A stretch of DNA of 64,000 nt, taken from positions 1,674,001-1,738,000 of the forward strand of contig NZ_CP014206.1 in the NCBI RefSeq assembly GCF_001563225.1. Reading direction: 5' to 3'. Positions 35,602-44,232 of the stretch are shown here, in pieces; the first letter of the stretch is position 1, and the number at the start of each line of letters is the position of its first letter. Under the pieces are notes generated by a model. The model saw only the letters and a program-made list of their open reading frames with translations, ran no database searches and had not been told where the DNA came from. This stretch comes from Pseudodesulfovibrio indicus. GTDB taxonomy: Bacteria > Desulfobacterota > Desulfovibrionia > Desulfovibrionales > Desulfovibrionaceae. Both the position numbers and the translations under genes were made by a program.

Positions 35602-37056
35602 TTATAATTTGGATTTGGCAAACTTGTCTTTCTCAATGCCATATGGGGTAATGTCGACATCGCGCAGGACCTCGTTGGCATCTCGCCTCTCCCCATAATG
35701 AAAAGCATCGTCTAGCGTGAGCCAAAGGCCATCGGCAACAGGGATGTTTTTGATGGTCCACTCCGTCAGCTTGTGCGTCCAGAAATCTCCTTTAGTGAAA
35801 GGACATACGGCAACGCAATTGCCGCAATTGTTTCCATTTTCCATCCAGAAGGACAAACATTTTCTATGGTCGTTATACCACTTGTACACACCGACCATAC
35901 TCATTGGCGTCGGTCCTTCCCACGTCCTGTCCGCCATTGAAATGGCCTTTGAGGGGCACTCGCGTGCGCATTTTTTGCAGTAATTGCAGAATTCATACAC
36001 ACCCAGGTCGATAGGCTTGTCCGGTACAAGCGGCATGTTGGTCAGGACCTTATCCAGACGCACATTCGGACCGAATTCAGGAGTAATGAGAAGCCCACTG
36101 CGGCCGTCTTGGCCCAGTCCGGCCTCTATGGCGAAAGGAACCGACGGACCGACACCATTCTTGCATGGGATAGCCCAGTAGCCTTGGGCGCGAATATAAT
36201 TGGCAAGTGTCACCGACGAGAACCCCATTCGCGAATAACCCAACCCCGATGCCGCCATGTTGAGTATCGACGGAGACGTCTGCCCTAAAAGTCTCGCTTG
36301 TTCATACCCCATTACAACAGCATGCGAGACATCGCTGGGTATAATCAGTCTGTCAGCCAACTCCTTGGGCTGATCCACATCTTCAAAGGTAATTTTTTTG
36401 GTGATCGGCTGGTCGGGAACCATTGGATTCCTTTGCACTTCAGAATAAATCCACTTTTTGTTGAAGCGGCAGATACCGACCAGATCAGCTCCGGACAGTC
36501 GGGCCATTTGTTTGACGAGACGAGTCAACTTGGCAGGGTCCGTCATGGTTGGGGGAGGAAAATGGTGGTTGAAATGCTCGTCGACAAAGTCTATTTCGCC
36601 GGTCCAACTGAGAGCGCCCTTGTTCTCCTCGCCCTCGCCAAAGGCTCCGGTTATTACATTCATGCTGTTTGCTCCCCACATGAAGGCCATCATGGTACGG
36701 GCGTCTTCGGGGTCCATTTCCGGAATTTCATAACCAGTTTGGCCTGACTTCCAGTATGTGACTCCCTTCTGAAACATTTTCATGACACAGTTCTGGTTGG
36801 TTTCACGGGAGAGCAAATTGTAGGCTAAATTTTTTTGGTTGAACCGTTCATAGCGTTTTTCGTCCACTTGGATGGGGCTGTCGATAGTATTCAGCTTGGA
36901 CCTAATGTCCGGCTCGTCGTTCCCGTCGGACGCAAACGCCTTTTCCCGGTTAGCCAACATGGTAAAACCAGAAACGCCAAATCCCGCGCCAAGGCCGCCA
37001 AGCATTTTGACAAAGTCTCTCCTCTTCACATCACCATGCCGAGTGTTGTCGCTCAT
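35602..37056 (-). CDS. rdhA: Reductive dehalogenase catalytic subunit
   Basis: 484 residues, the normal length of respiratory RdhA. Twin-arginine signal 'VKRRDFVKML' and a hydrophobic stretch to ~35. The corrinoid-binding core shows 'GYSRMGFSSVTLANYIRAQG', 'PFAIEAGLGQDGRSGLLITP' and 'FGPNVRLDKVLTNMPL'. Two [4Fe-4S] sites: C357-x2-C360-x2-C363-x3-C367-P, then C400...C411-x2-C414-x3-C418-P. It reduces an organohalide at the periplasmic face with a cobamide as cofactor. No vitamin B12 'DxHxxG' motif, as expected for this family. The substrate (bromo- or chloro-aromatic, or alkene) cannot be told from sequence. First gene of a six-gene operon. Confidence 0.95.
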   Translation of the reverse strand: MSDNTRHGDVKRRDFVKMLGGLGAGFGVSGFTMLANREKAFASDGNDEPDIRSKLNTIDSPIQVDEKRYERFNQKNLAYNLLSRETNQNCVMKMFQKGVTYWKSGQTGYEIPEMDPEDARTMMAFMWGANSMNVITGAFGEGEENKGALSWTGEIDFVDEHFNHHFPPPTMTDPAKLTRLVKQMARLSGADLVGICRFNKKWIYSEVQRNPMVPDQPITKKITFEDVDQPKELADRLIIPSDVSHAVVMGYEQARLLGQTSPSILNMAASGLGYSRMGFSSVTLANYIRAQGYWAIPCKNGVGPSVPFAIEAGLGQDGRSGLLITPEFGPNVRLDKVLTNMPLVPDKPIDLGVYEFCNYCKKCARECPSKAISMADRTWEGPTPMSMVGVYKWYNDHRKCLSFWMENGNNCGNCVAVCPFTKGDFWTHKLTEWTIKNIPVADGLWLTLDDAFHYGERRDANEVLRDVDITPYGIEKDKFAKSKL

Positions 37057-37411
37057 CGATTTTATCCTCTGCGCTTGTAATTGGAATGAGTTGGTTCACA
37101 ATCTCCAAGTTACTTAAACACAAAGCATGCCACGAAATGAATATAATAAATTCAGGATGTTAAATATTAATTTTCTGAAGTTTGACACCATGGTGTAAAT
37201 TTGTTCACGCAATAGAGTGATTAGCCCCTTTTCACACCATTTCGTCATTGCAAAAATGGACGGAGAGTGTTTTCGAGCCCGAGGCCAATTCTTCTTATGG
37301 GTAGTGCTGTTTGATTTTTGAAACGCTTCAGCTTATTTTTGATGAAATAAGCAAGGCTTGGGTTGTCTGCATTATAGAGTGGACCCAAACATGCCATCAG
37401 TGGAGAGTCGA
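37057..37411. promoter_or_regulatory. Divergent control region of rdhA and the sigma-54 activator
   Basis: 355 bp, AT-rich. On the minus strand TGGCATGCTTTGTGT (37132-37118) is a partial match to a -24/-12 sigma-54 promoter: the -24 TGGCA is perfect, the -12 deviates from TTGC. Upstream of it lies the perfect palindrome ACACCATGGTGT (37185-37196) and a half copy TTCACACCAT (37231-37240), at typical enhancer distance. They are candidate binding sites for the divergent activator. Confidence 0.5.
37185..37196. promoter_or_regulatory. Palindrome ACACCATGGTGT, candidate activator site
   Basis: Perfect 12-bp inverted repeat about 60 bp upstream of the possible sigma-54 promoter; half-site CACACCAT recurs 46 bp further. 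Function inferred from position. Confidence 0.5.
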
Positions 37412-38941
37412 ATGAACCAGCTAGCTTTTTTCCAAGAAGCAATCTTTCAACTCACTTCCAGCCAAAATCCGGAAGTCGGCATCGGGCATCTCTTCAGATT
37501 GTTACAGCAGAAAATTCCTTTAGATACAGTGCTGTTGCAGATATATGATCCCGGGCTCAGCACCATGCGCATCCTCAGGGTGCGAACTCAGTCCGATATC
37601 TTCAAAATGGATAAGGTCGTCCCCCTTCACGCGAATGAACTTGGGGATTGGAAGACTTGGCTGCGTGAAGGCAGTGTGCGCCGCATTGACCAGGCGTCGA
37701 AAGATCTGTTCATGGTCAGGCTGCTTGAAACTCTCGGCATGAAAATCGGCGCCAGCGATAAATCATGCCTCATTGTTCAACTGCATGCCGAACAAACGGT
37801 GACAGGGAACATTTGCCTCATGGCTGACGGCTTGTCCCGTTATACGGATGGGCATGTGGAGATTGTTAAAATGCTGGCGAACCCCATAGCGATAGTTACG
37901 CATCTTTACCTATCACTTCAGAAACAGATAAAAATGACAAAATCCGTTATTGAGGAGAATCGATTCCTGAGCAATGAACTCCGCAGCGTTGCGGGAGAAG
38001 ATATTATTGGCGCTGATTCTGGATTAAAAGATGTTATTCAGATGGTCGAGCACCTTGCTAATGTGGATACGCCGATACTTATAACGGGCGAAACCGGTGT
38101 TGGAAAGGAGCTTATTGCCAACCTTATTCAGAAAACATCATCCCGTCGACAAGGGCCTTTCGTTAAAGTGAATTGCGGGGCGATCCCCGATTCTCTTATT
38201 GACAGTGAACTATTCGGTCATGAAAGAGGAGCGTTTACCGGTGCCGTAGCCCGCAAGATCGGACGATTTGAGCGTGCAGATGGGGGAACAATTTTTTTGG
38301 ATGAAATAGGGGAACTCCCGCTCCAGGCGCAGACAAGGTTGCTCCGTGTCCTTCAAAATCAGAATGTTGAGCGGGTTGGTGGCGTGGAGTCCATTCCTAT
38401 AGATACCCGTGTCATTGCAGCGACACACCGGGATCTGCCAAAGATGATTCAGGCAGAAACCTTTCGGGAAGATCTGTATTTCCGACTTAATGTCTTTCCG
38501 ATCAACGTGCCGCCTCTCCGCTACCACAAGCAAGATATCCCGGCGCTCGTGCATCATTTCATACACAAGAAGGCGAACACTATGAACCTCCCCGTAGTCC
38601 CGAGCCTTGCTCCGGGGGCGGTAGACCCGCTCTTGGCGTATGATTGGCCGGGGAATGTACGGGAACTTGAAAACATCATTGAACGCGCGATTATTCTTTA
38701 CCGTGCCACCCCCATCCGGTTCGATTTTCTCCTCCCCTCCATGTCCTCTTGCGTTTGCACAACAATCGACGAGATCAAGCCTCTCGATGTCGTTGTGCGG
38801 CAGCACATCTTGAGCGTTTTGAAAGTGGCACGCGGGAAAATCAGCGGTCCAGGAGGCGCAGCCGAGCTTTTAGGCGTTCATCCGAATACTCTGCGAAAAC
38901 GCATGGACAAGATTGGTATTTGTTACAAGAAAAGGCGCTGA
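37412..38941 (+). CDS. Sigma-54-dependent activator (GAF-AAA+-Fis)
   Basis: 509 residues from the ATG at 37412 (GGAGAG 6 bp upstream; ATG at 37391 also in frame). GAF-like sensor domain (~10-160), then AAA+ with Walker A 'GETGVGKEL', the sigma-54 contact loop 'GAFTGA', Walker B '[14 protein letters not shown]', and a C-terminal Fis helix-turn-helix '[17 protein letters not shown]'. NorR-like architecture: a small molecule sensed by GAF triggers open-complex formation. Divergent from rdhA, it almost certainly controls the organohalide operon; the ligand may be the halogenated substrate. Confidence 0.93.
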   Translation: MNQLAFFQEAIFQLTSSQNPEVGIGHLFRLLQQKIPLDTVLLQIYDPGLSTMRILRVRTQSDIFKMDKVVPLHANELGDWKTWLREGSVRRIDQASKDLFMVRLLETLGMKIGASDKSCLIVQLHAEQTVTGNICLMADGLSRYTDGHVEIVKMLANPIAIVTHLYLSLQKQIKMTKSVIEENRFLSNELRSVAGEDIIGADSGLKDVIQMVEHLANVDTPILITGETGVGKELIANLIQKTSSRRQGPFVKVNCGAIPDSLIDSELFGHERGAFTGAVARKIGRFERADGGTIFLDEIGELPLQAQTRLLRVLQNQNVERVGGVESIPIDTRVIAATHRDLPKMIQAETFREDLYFRLNVFPINVPPLRYHKQDIPALVHHFIHKKANTMNLPVVPSLAPGAVDPLLAYDWPGNVRELENIIERAIILYRATPIRFDFLLPSMSSCVCTTIDEIKPLDVVVRQHILSVLKVARGKISGPGGAAELLGVHPNTLRKRMDKIGICYKKRR

Positions 38942-39239
38942 GCAATAGTTATTCCGAGAAAACCCGGGCCCTTCCTTGTCTGGTGCGCATAGCTTTTACG
39001 TGTGGAAAATGTGGAGGTTGCCCGGAGAACATCAATAATCATTTGCAGGAAGAATCGAAATTTTTTCTCAATTGAGCAAATATCGATTTTCTCCGTATCG
39101 TTATCCTATACATGAATTAAGGAAGAAATGGTTAATGTTCAATAGGGATGATTTCAGACAATGGTTGCTTATGTACGGAGCCTGTGTTCAATTTACCGCC
39201 CATTTTTGAAAGATTAATGAGGTCCAGTGGAGCCCAACT
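38942..39239. other. AT-rich spacer between the organohalide block and the PARIS pair
   Basis: 298 bp without a gene. Base composition changes sharply here: from ~39 kb to ~51.6 kb the DNA is much more AT-rich than the rest of the window, marking separately acquired DNA. Confidence 0.45.
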
Positions 39240-40175
39240 TTATAACGTGTTACGCGCAGAACTGATTTCCCGTAGTTTTTCGTTAGCCATATCTAAAAAT
39301 TGTTTCAGTTCCTTGGGAGTATCTGCGAAGATAGACCATTTTCGTATTACAGTATCAAAACTTGGCGGATCAATTGTGCCCTCGTTGTCATGCTTAAAAA
39401 TGCCTTGTTTTTTGCAAAGGTCTGATTTGAGTATTTGGAAGAATTGAGCGATGAAGATATGAAAGAGCTTACCTCGTCCCCACCGGCATTCATCAATTTC
39501 TTCCAGTTCATCCAGGCATTCCTCAATAGAATCTGCTATTGCCGGAGCTACCTGGACTGTTTGTTTCGGGGGAGATTGAATGGGGCTGTGAAAACAAATG
39601 GTTCCATGTTGGATTTTAAGACTGCTTTTTATCAGTGAGTCTCGAACGGTGAATTTTTTAATATCCTCGTTGTGTTCGAACAGTCGCATGGCCTTAAGCC
39701 AAGCATTCCATTCGCGAGCAGCTTCACAAAATTTAGCAAGCATATCTTTGTATAAACGTATCGCCTTGGCTGTTGCTTTAGATGGCAGTTGGGATTTGTT
39801 TAGCACTCTCGAAATAACATCTGGTGAGATGTATAAGTTTTCTATCGAATAGCAGGGGGTGACGAAGAGGAGGTCGTGTTTTGTTGCCGGGGCAATAAAG
39901 TCATGGTCTACGAAAAATAGGAGTAGCCTTTTATTGTTTACAGAATTTACGGCAAGACGTTCTAAAGCTTTTAAGACACCATCGCGATTTCCACATGAAT
40001 ACGTAGATATTTCTTTGTACCCTGTAGAGAAAATAACTCTAACATCGTAGTATAGATCGTCATTTTTCCCTTCATAAAAGCAATGTAAAGTTTGATTGTC
40101 TTTTTTGTCTATGAATTGCCGAAGCGCTTTCCCGTAATCGGTTTCACGCAACATATTTTTTTTAGTGTCCCTCAC
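39240..40175 (-). CDS. ariB: DUF4435 protein, AriB of a PARIS-type defence system
   Basis: 311 residues from a GTG at 40175 (an ATG at 40154 is an alternative). 'CFYEGKNDDLYY' (E35; E28 from the ATG) and 'LLFFVDHDF' form the acidic Toprim-like active site. 'YSIENLYISPDVISRVL' is the third conserved block of DUF4435. In PARIS, AriB is a Toprim nuclease held by the AriA ATPase and released on sensing a phage anti-restriction protein; it then cleaves host tRNA. The adjacent AAA ATPase 5 bp upstream is the expected partner. Confidence 0.85.
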   Translation of the reverse strand: MRDTKKNMLRETDYGKALRQFIDKKDNQTLHCFYEGKNDDLYYDVRVIFSTGYKEISTYSCGNRDGVLKALERLAVNSVNNKRLLLFFVDHDFIAPATKHDLLFVTPCYSIENLYISPDVISRVLNKSQLPSKATAKAIRLYKDMLAKFCEAAREWNAWLKAMRLFEHNEDIKKFTVRDSLIKSSLKIQHGTICFHSPIQSPPKQTVQVAPAIADSIEECLDELEEIDECRWGRGKLFHIFIAQFFQILKSDLCKKQGIFKHDNEGTIDPPSFDTVIRKWSIFADTPKELKQFLDMANEKLREISSARNTL

Positions 40176-40180
40176 AATAG

Positions 40181-41533
40181 TTACTTGGCAAATGAAGATA
40201 TATTGTTGGTATACTCAACAAGAGAATTGTCAAAAATAAACGGTGAGTGGGTCGCGGCGATAATAAGCGAGCAGCTGTCCGTCATAATTATGTCTTCTAG
40301 ATACCTACTCTGCCATTCGATTGAAAGTGAAAGATCAGGTTCGTCGAAAAGAAGTATATTGTTGCTTCTGTGTCCCAACAGCAGTTCAGAGAAAAGATAT
40401 AATATTTGTTTTTCTCCTGACGATAAATCCACAAGGTGAATTCTGTCTCCATCCTTATGTTTGACATAGAATTCTAATTCCTTGTCGTCATAAATGGCTT
40501 CCTTTTCAAATAGGTAGGAACTGCATATGGATGCATACTTTTTCATCTTTATATGTCCATCTATGCTATTTTTGTAGGCATCCATTAATGCATTAAGCAA
40601 TTCTAATAGGTTGGAGTCGTTTTGACTTTCGTATAGATCGCCCGTTTTTACTTTGTTCAGGATTGTTGTTTTTACTTCATCGCTAACGCCTCTGCCAACT
40701 CGTTCTAGAAGATATTTCACGTTGGCTTGTAGCAACTCCGGTTTTTCTTCACTTGGTGCTGATTGGGAAGTGAGGTTGTTGATCATCCTACTTGCAACAT
40801 TGGATAGTCCCTCTACGGCATGAGATTTCATCATCCCTAAGCAGTCGTCTATGTATTTCTGGACTTTCCCCATGCCCGTTGTCTTTTCTTCATCAAGTTC
40901 CTTTTCCATTATCATTCTGGGAGTGCTGTCGAACCTTGTTCCCCAAGGCTCAATAATTCGGGAGGTCGGCAGAGGGAGGAGGCTTTCGTTTAACTCCCGA
41001 ATTACCTTTTTTCCTGCTTTACTTCGATAGATGTCCGTTGATCCTATGGTGGAGTAATATTCATCAACAAATACGCTTAGCCATGAGGAATATTTATCTA
41101 TTAGTTTTTTATATTTAGTCGTGGCTTTAAATTCTTTTGCTGTCCTGTACATTAAATATGAGCGTGTTCTGGTATAGTCCTTAGCACTCATCCTTTCTTT
41201 GAGGGCATGCAACAAATCGAGCCTTTGGGTGTGGTCAACTGGTTTATCTATAAGATCCGATTGCCTGGTCTCAAAGATTGTTCCATCTTTAAACGTGATT
41301 ACTGCTTTGTTAAATCGAAATTTTAGTAGTTCTTTTCGGTCTCCACTTATTAAAGCACGAATGAGCCGAACAACGGTAGTTTTCCCAGAGCCATTTTCCC
41401 CGACAAAAATATGAATTCCATCCTCCATGGGGAGTTCGTAACTCTTGGTCCCGAAGAGACCGTCTATGCTTATTGAAGCAACCGGGTTTTTGTCCTTCAT
41501 AGCTCGGAGTGAGGTTGCTAAAGATTCTTCCAT
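40181..41533 (-). CDS. ariA: AAA/ABC-type ATPase, AriA of a PARIS-type system
   Basis: 450 residues. Walker A 'FVGENGSGKTTVVRLI' (residues 43-58), a long helical insertion (~150-340), then signature 'DLSSGEKQIL' and Walker B 'NILLFDEPDLSL' followed by the His of 'AATHSPFIFD'. This SMC/ABC-like layout is that of AriA and of OLD/GajA-type ATPases. Here the Toprim part is a separate DUF4435 protein, which fits the two-gene PARIS form. The stop at 40181 is 5 bp before the DUF4435 start. ATG at 41533; a second in-frame ATG 11 codons on is possible. Confidence 0.87.
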   Translation of the reverse strand: MEESLATSLRAMKDKNPVASISIDGLFGTKSYELPMEDGIHIFVGENGSGKTTVVRLIRALISGDRKELLKFRFNKAVITFKDGTIFETRQSDLIDKPVDHTQRLDLLHALKERMSAKDYTRTRSYLMYRTAKEFKATTKYKKLIDKYSSWLSVFVDEYYSTIGSTDIYRSKAGKKVIRELNESLLPLPTSRIIEPWGTRFDSTPRMIMEKELDEEKTTGMGKVQKYIDDCLGMMKSHAVEGLSNVASRMINNLTSQSAPSEEKPELLQANVKYLLERVGRGVSDEVKTTILNKVKTGDLYESQNDSNLLELLNALMDAYKNSIDGHIKMKKYASICSSYLFEKEAIYDDKELEFYVKHKDGDRIHLVDLSSGEKQILYLFSELLLGHRSNNILLFDEPDLSLSIEWQSRYLEDIIMTDSCSLIIAATHSPFIFDNSLVEYTNNISSFAK

Positions 41534-41716
41534 CGTCTTCTCGATTGTTCGATTGTGGGGATACTAGACATCTGATAACAGAGTATGTCAGCGTATTCAA
41601 ACTGGGGAATTCCCCCTTTAGGGCGGTATGGGATCCGTTGAATGGACGGAGGTTTGACCAAATATGTCTATGGGTGCTTCGTTTCTTTTCGTATACGGAA
41701 CCAATTAAGGAAGTCT

Positions 41717-42052
41717 ATGTCTGGATCAAGTGGTATGCGATCAGGGCTTTTTGCCCTTGTTGGTGGGGGCGACGGCGATTGCTATGACTATTATGAAAGT
41801 ACAATACTCAACTCGCCCGATCCGGATGTCCTTGAGAATATATCAGAATCTGAGATTTTAGATATAGAGTTTGATGGTAATACTGTTTATGCGGTTGATG
41901 ACGATGGTGCTTACGCAGGATCAATCACAACCGGAAGTCTTGCTGTACTTATTGGCTGTATTGAAATGGGCGTAGATTTCATTGCGATTGTCGAAGATCT
42001 CGATGGCGGGAGGTGCGTAGTAACTGTGCAGCCAGAAAGCGATTATGAGTAA
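41717..42052 (+). CDS. Small Gly-rich-start protein A of the deazaguanine cluster
   Basis: 111 residues from the ATG at 41717 (AAGGAAGTCT upstream). N terminus 'MSGSSGMRSGLFALVGGGDG', then a ~90-residue domain with 'LNSPDPDVL', 'VYAVDDDGAYAGSITTGSLA', 'CIEMGVDFIAIVEDLDGGRC'. It is clearly paralogous to 43888-44232: both share the MSG start and Cys22, Cys81/85 and Cys100/104 in register. It overlaps the SagB-like gene (TAATG). No known family recognised. Possible modified substrate or carrier of the neighbouring enzymes. Confidence 0.7.
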   Translation: MSGSSGMRSGLFALVGGGDGDCYDYYESTILNSPDPDVLENISESEILDIEFDGNTVYAVDDDGAYAGSITTGSLAVLIGCIEMGVDFIAIVEDLDGGRCVVTVQPESDYE

Positions 42053-42729
42053 TGCCTAATCTCGATAGCCCTCGACCAAGACATAGCCAGCGAGCCTTTG
42101 GTAAGCAAAAGTTTAACGTTGTTAAAAAGAGATATCTCCCTCGCCCTAATGTTAGTTGTGGGGAAAGTTTTTGGAGTGTGGTTGAGAATAGGCGAACACG
42201 TCGCGAGTTTGAATCAATTTCAATTGATTTTCTCGCAAGTCTTTTGTGGTATTCTGCTCACCCCCGGAAGGTTCGAAAGGACGAGCAAGGATTCGAAACC
42301 CAATTCCGCCCACCCCCGTCTGCCGGTGGGCTGCACCCGATAGAGATATTAGTTGTGAGGCCAGACGATTCTGGCTGGCTCCCTTATGTCTACGATCCCA
42401 AAGCTCATTGCCTTTGCCAGATTGGAGTTGACGATGCGAAGGTTAGCTCATTCGTGTATGACGTGGAAGATGTGATACCGATTCAGAATGGAACCATTTT
42501 ATGGCTCGCAGCCAACTTTGAGAAAACAAGGGCGAAGTATCACAATGCTGATAGCTTAGTATGGCGGGATGCGGGAGTGTTGATTGGACACATGGCGCTT
42601 GTCGCAGAAGCTCTCTCTCTTTCCTATTGTCCTTTAGGAATTACTGGTGAGCCTATGGTCTCAGAGTTGTTGTCATCAACTGGGCTAGTTGGAGTTGGAG
42701 GGGCCGTTATCGGCGAGCAGGTGCCTTAA
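42052..42729 (+). CDS. SagB-type nitroreductase-fold oxidoreductase
   Basis: 225 residues; its ATG shares a base with the stop of protein A. 'FWSVVENRRTRREFESISID' and 'PPPSAGGLHPIEILVVR' are typical of SagB/ThcOx FMN oxidoreductases, which oxidise heterocycles on modified peptides. The C terminus 'SLSYCPLGITGEPMVSELL' completes the fold. Coupling to a small Gly/Cys-containing protein suggests that this protein, or a partner, is the substrate. Confidence 0.8.
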   Translation: MPNLDSPRPRHSQRAFGKQKFNVVKKRYLPRPNVSCGESFWSVVENRRTRREFESISIDFLASLLWYSAHPRKVRKDEQGFETQFRPPPSAGGLHPIEILVVRPDDSGWLPYVYDPKAHCLCQIGVDDAKVSSFVYDVEDVIPIQNGTILWLAANFEKTRAKYHNADSLVWRDAGVLIGHMALVAEALSLSYCPLGITGEPMVSELLSSTGLVGVGGAVIGEQVP

Positions 42730-42732
42730 TTC

Positions 42733-43092
42733 CTATTTCTTTCCTGAATAGATGGCTCCAGACGATGGGGTCTCTTTGACGACGACTTTTGACAAGCCGG
42801 GCAGGTTGTCTTTCAGCTTGTCCCATATCCATATGGCGATATTCTCACTCGTGGGATTGTCCAGCCCCGGGATGTCATTTAGATAATTATGATCCAAAGT
42901 TCCAATTACCGGTGCAGCGATTGCTTTGAGGTCTGAGAAGTCTACGACCCATCCTGTGGCATCAGAAATGTCTCCTGATACATGGATATCAACCCCAAAT
43001 GAGTGGCCATGTAGTCTTGAGCATTTGTGACCATCTGGGACGTTTGGGAGCTTGTGGGCCGCATCAAACGTCATTGTGACGTAGATATCCAT
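42733..43092 (-). CDS. queD: 6-carboxytetrahydropterin synthase homologue
   Basis: 119 residues from the ATG at 43092 (AGGTGTATC upstream; the reading to 43113 overlaps queE). Zinc ligands H in 'FDAAHKL' and 'LHGHSF'; the catalytic Cys in 'GHKCSRLHGHS' and the Asp-His of 'LDHNYLND' are present. 'PTSENIAIWIWDKL' is also conserved. QueD makes 6-carboxy-5,6,7,8-tetrahydropterin from dihydroneopterin triphosphate, the second step to 7-deazaguanines. Convergent with the SagB-like gene (3 bp apart) and coupled to queE. Confidence 0.93.
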   Translation of the reverse strand: MDIYVTMTFDAAHKLPNVPDGHKCSRLHGHSFGVDIHVSGDISDATGWVVDFSDLKAIAAPVIGTLDHNYLNDIPGLDNPTSENIAIWIWDKLKDNLPGLSKVVVKETPSSGAIYSGKK

Positions 43093-43099
43093 GATACAC

Positions 43100-43735
43100 C
43101 TATCGTATACCAATGTATTTGTGAGTTTGAATGCTGAGTTTCCAAAGCGGATTCCGTAAGCAGAAGTCGATCACTTCTCGAGTTGATTCTTTGGCGGTTA
43201 GCCCGTCCTTCGGTTGCAAATAATAATGATCAAAGCTGTATTGCTCAAAATGGTGAATTGATATACCGGGTTGTGGCCATACGAGTTTGAGTTCATTGCC
43301 AGACGTCACAACAAGTCTTGTCCCTGCCTTTGGACTTACCGTGATCCAGTCAATTCCATTGGGTATGTCTGTTGTTCCATTTGTTTCTATGGCTGTTTCA
43401 TATCCATTTGCTTTTGCTTCCAAAATCATTTTGTTGGTCAATTGGAGGGCTGGCTCTCCTCCAGTGAAGACAATATAGGGTTTTGGAGTGAGGCAGGATC
43501 CGACCATGGAATTGATTGTAGCGATTACTTCTTCTTCTGCAGTATAATATCCACCGCCTGGGCCATCAGTCCCAAGAAAATCAGTATCGCAAAATTTACA
43601 AATTGCTGTTTGGCGATCTTTTTCTTTGCCGGACCAGAGATTACAGTTGGAGAATCTGCATAACACGGCAGGGCGTCCTGAGTGGTGTCCTTCTCCCTGG
43701 AGAGTGTAGAATATTTCTTTAATGAAGAAGCTCAA
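43100..43735 (-). CDS. queE: 7-carboxy-7-deazaguanine synthase homologue (radical SAM)
   Basis: 211 residues. Begins at a TTG at 43735 (weak ribosome site), giving 'MSFFIKEIFYTLQGEGHHSG'. The radical-SAM cysteines are spaced C-x14-C-x2-C ('CNLWSGKEK...CKFCDTDF'), the long variant known in QueE. 'VFTGGEPALQL' and 'IETNGTTDIP' are the SAM-binding strands. QueE turns QueD's product into 7-carboxy-7-deazaguanine (CDG), the substrate of QueC. A FolE-type GTP cyclohydrolase is not present here and would have to come from the host. Confidence 0.92.
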   Translation of the reverse strand: MSFFIKEIFYTLQGEGHHSGRPAVLCRFSNCNLWSGKEKDRQTAICKFCDTDFLGTDGPGGGYYTAEEEVIATINSMVGSCLTPKPYIVFTGGEPALQLTNKMILEAKANGYETAIETNGTTDIPNGIDWITVSPKAGTRLVVTSGNELKLVWPQPGISIHHFEQYSFDHYYLQPKDGLTAKESTREVIDFCLRNPLWKLSIQTHKYIGIR

Positions 43736-43887
43736 AAGTTGTTAATCTCACTTCGCGTTAGCCTTGATGATTGAGAACCCATTTTACATGGTTACAGCGA
43801 GACATCCAACTAAAAAACTGATATCCGTTGTCGTAATTTAAGGGAGTTCACGGTTTTCATGCGAAAAAAACGATAAGGAGTCATGTT

Positions 43888-44232
43888 ATGTCAGGAACCG
43901 GTGGCGGCAATGGCGGCGGAAGCGGGGGCGGTGGGGGTGCCCATAGAGAGTGCCCAGATTTTTTTGAAGAGACAGTATTGAATTCTCCAAACCATATTGT
44001 ATTAGCCAATCTTGAAGAAGGTGATTTGCTTTCGGTGTATTTGAACGATGAGGGGGGACACTCTACAGTGCTCGCTGTTGACGGTGATGGAAATTCCGCA
44101 GGGTCGATAACTATTGGTTCCTTGGCCCAATTGATTGAGTGTCTTGAAGACGGGTACGATTATGTGGCTGTAGTCGTAAGCGTGGACGGGGGGCATTGTC
44201 GGGTTCAAATAAGGTTGGAAAGCGATTTATGA
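43888..44232 (+). CDS. Small Gly-rich-start protein B of the deazaguanine cluster
   Basis: 114 residues; AAGGAG upstream decides the ATG at 43888 over an out-of-frame ATG at 43883. N terminus 'MSGTGGGNGGGSGGGGGAHR' is a flexible Gly tract, followed by the same domain as protein A ('LNSPNHIVL', 'VLAVDGDGNSAGSITIGSLA', 'CLEDGYDYVAVV', 'GGHC'). Three cysteines align with protein A. It is coupled by ATGA to the PfkB-NDT fusion and then to the QueC-like gene. If QueC-like enzymes of defence loci attach a deazaguanine to protein N termini, this Gly-rich N terminus would be the natural acceptor (hypothesis). Confidence 0.7.
   Translation: MSGTGGGNGGGSGGGGGAHRECPDFFEETVLNSPNHIVLANLEEGDLLSVYLNDEGGHSTVLAVDGDGNSAGSITIGSLAQLIECLEDGYDYVAVVVSVDGGHCRVQIRLESDL

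Noticed and set aside
31586-37411. Cobalamin riboswitch upstream of rdhA, cobT or cobI
   Set aside because: Looked for the B12-box pattern in all gaps of the operon and upstream of it; none recognised.
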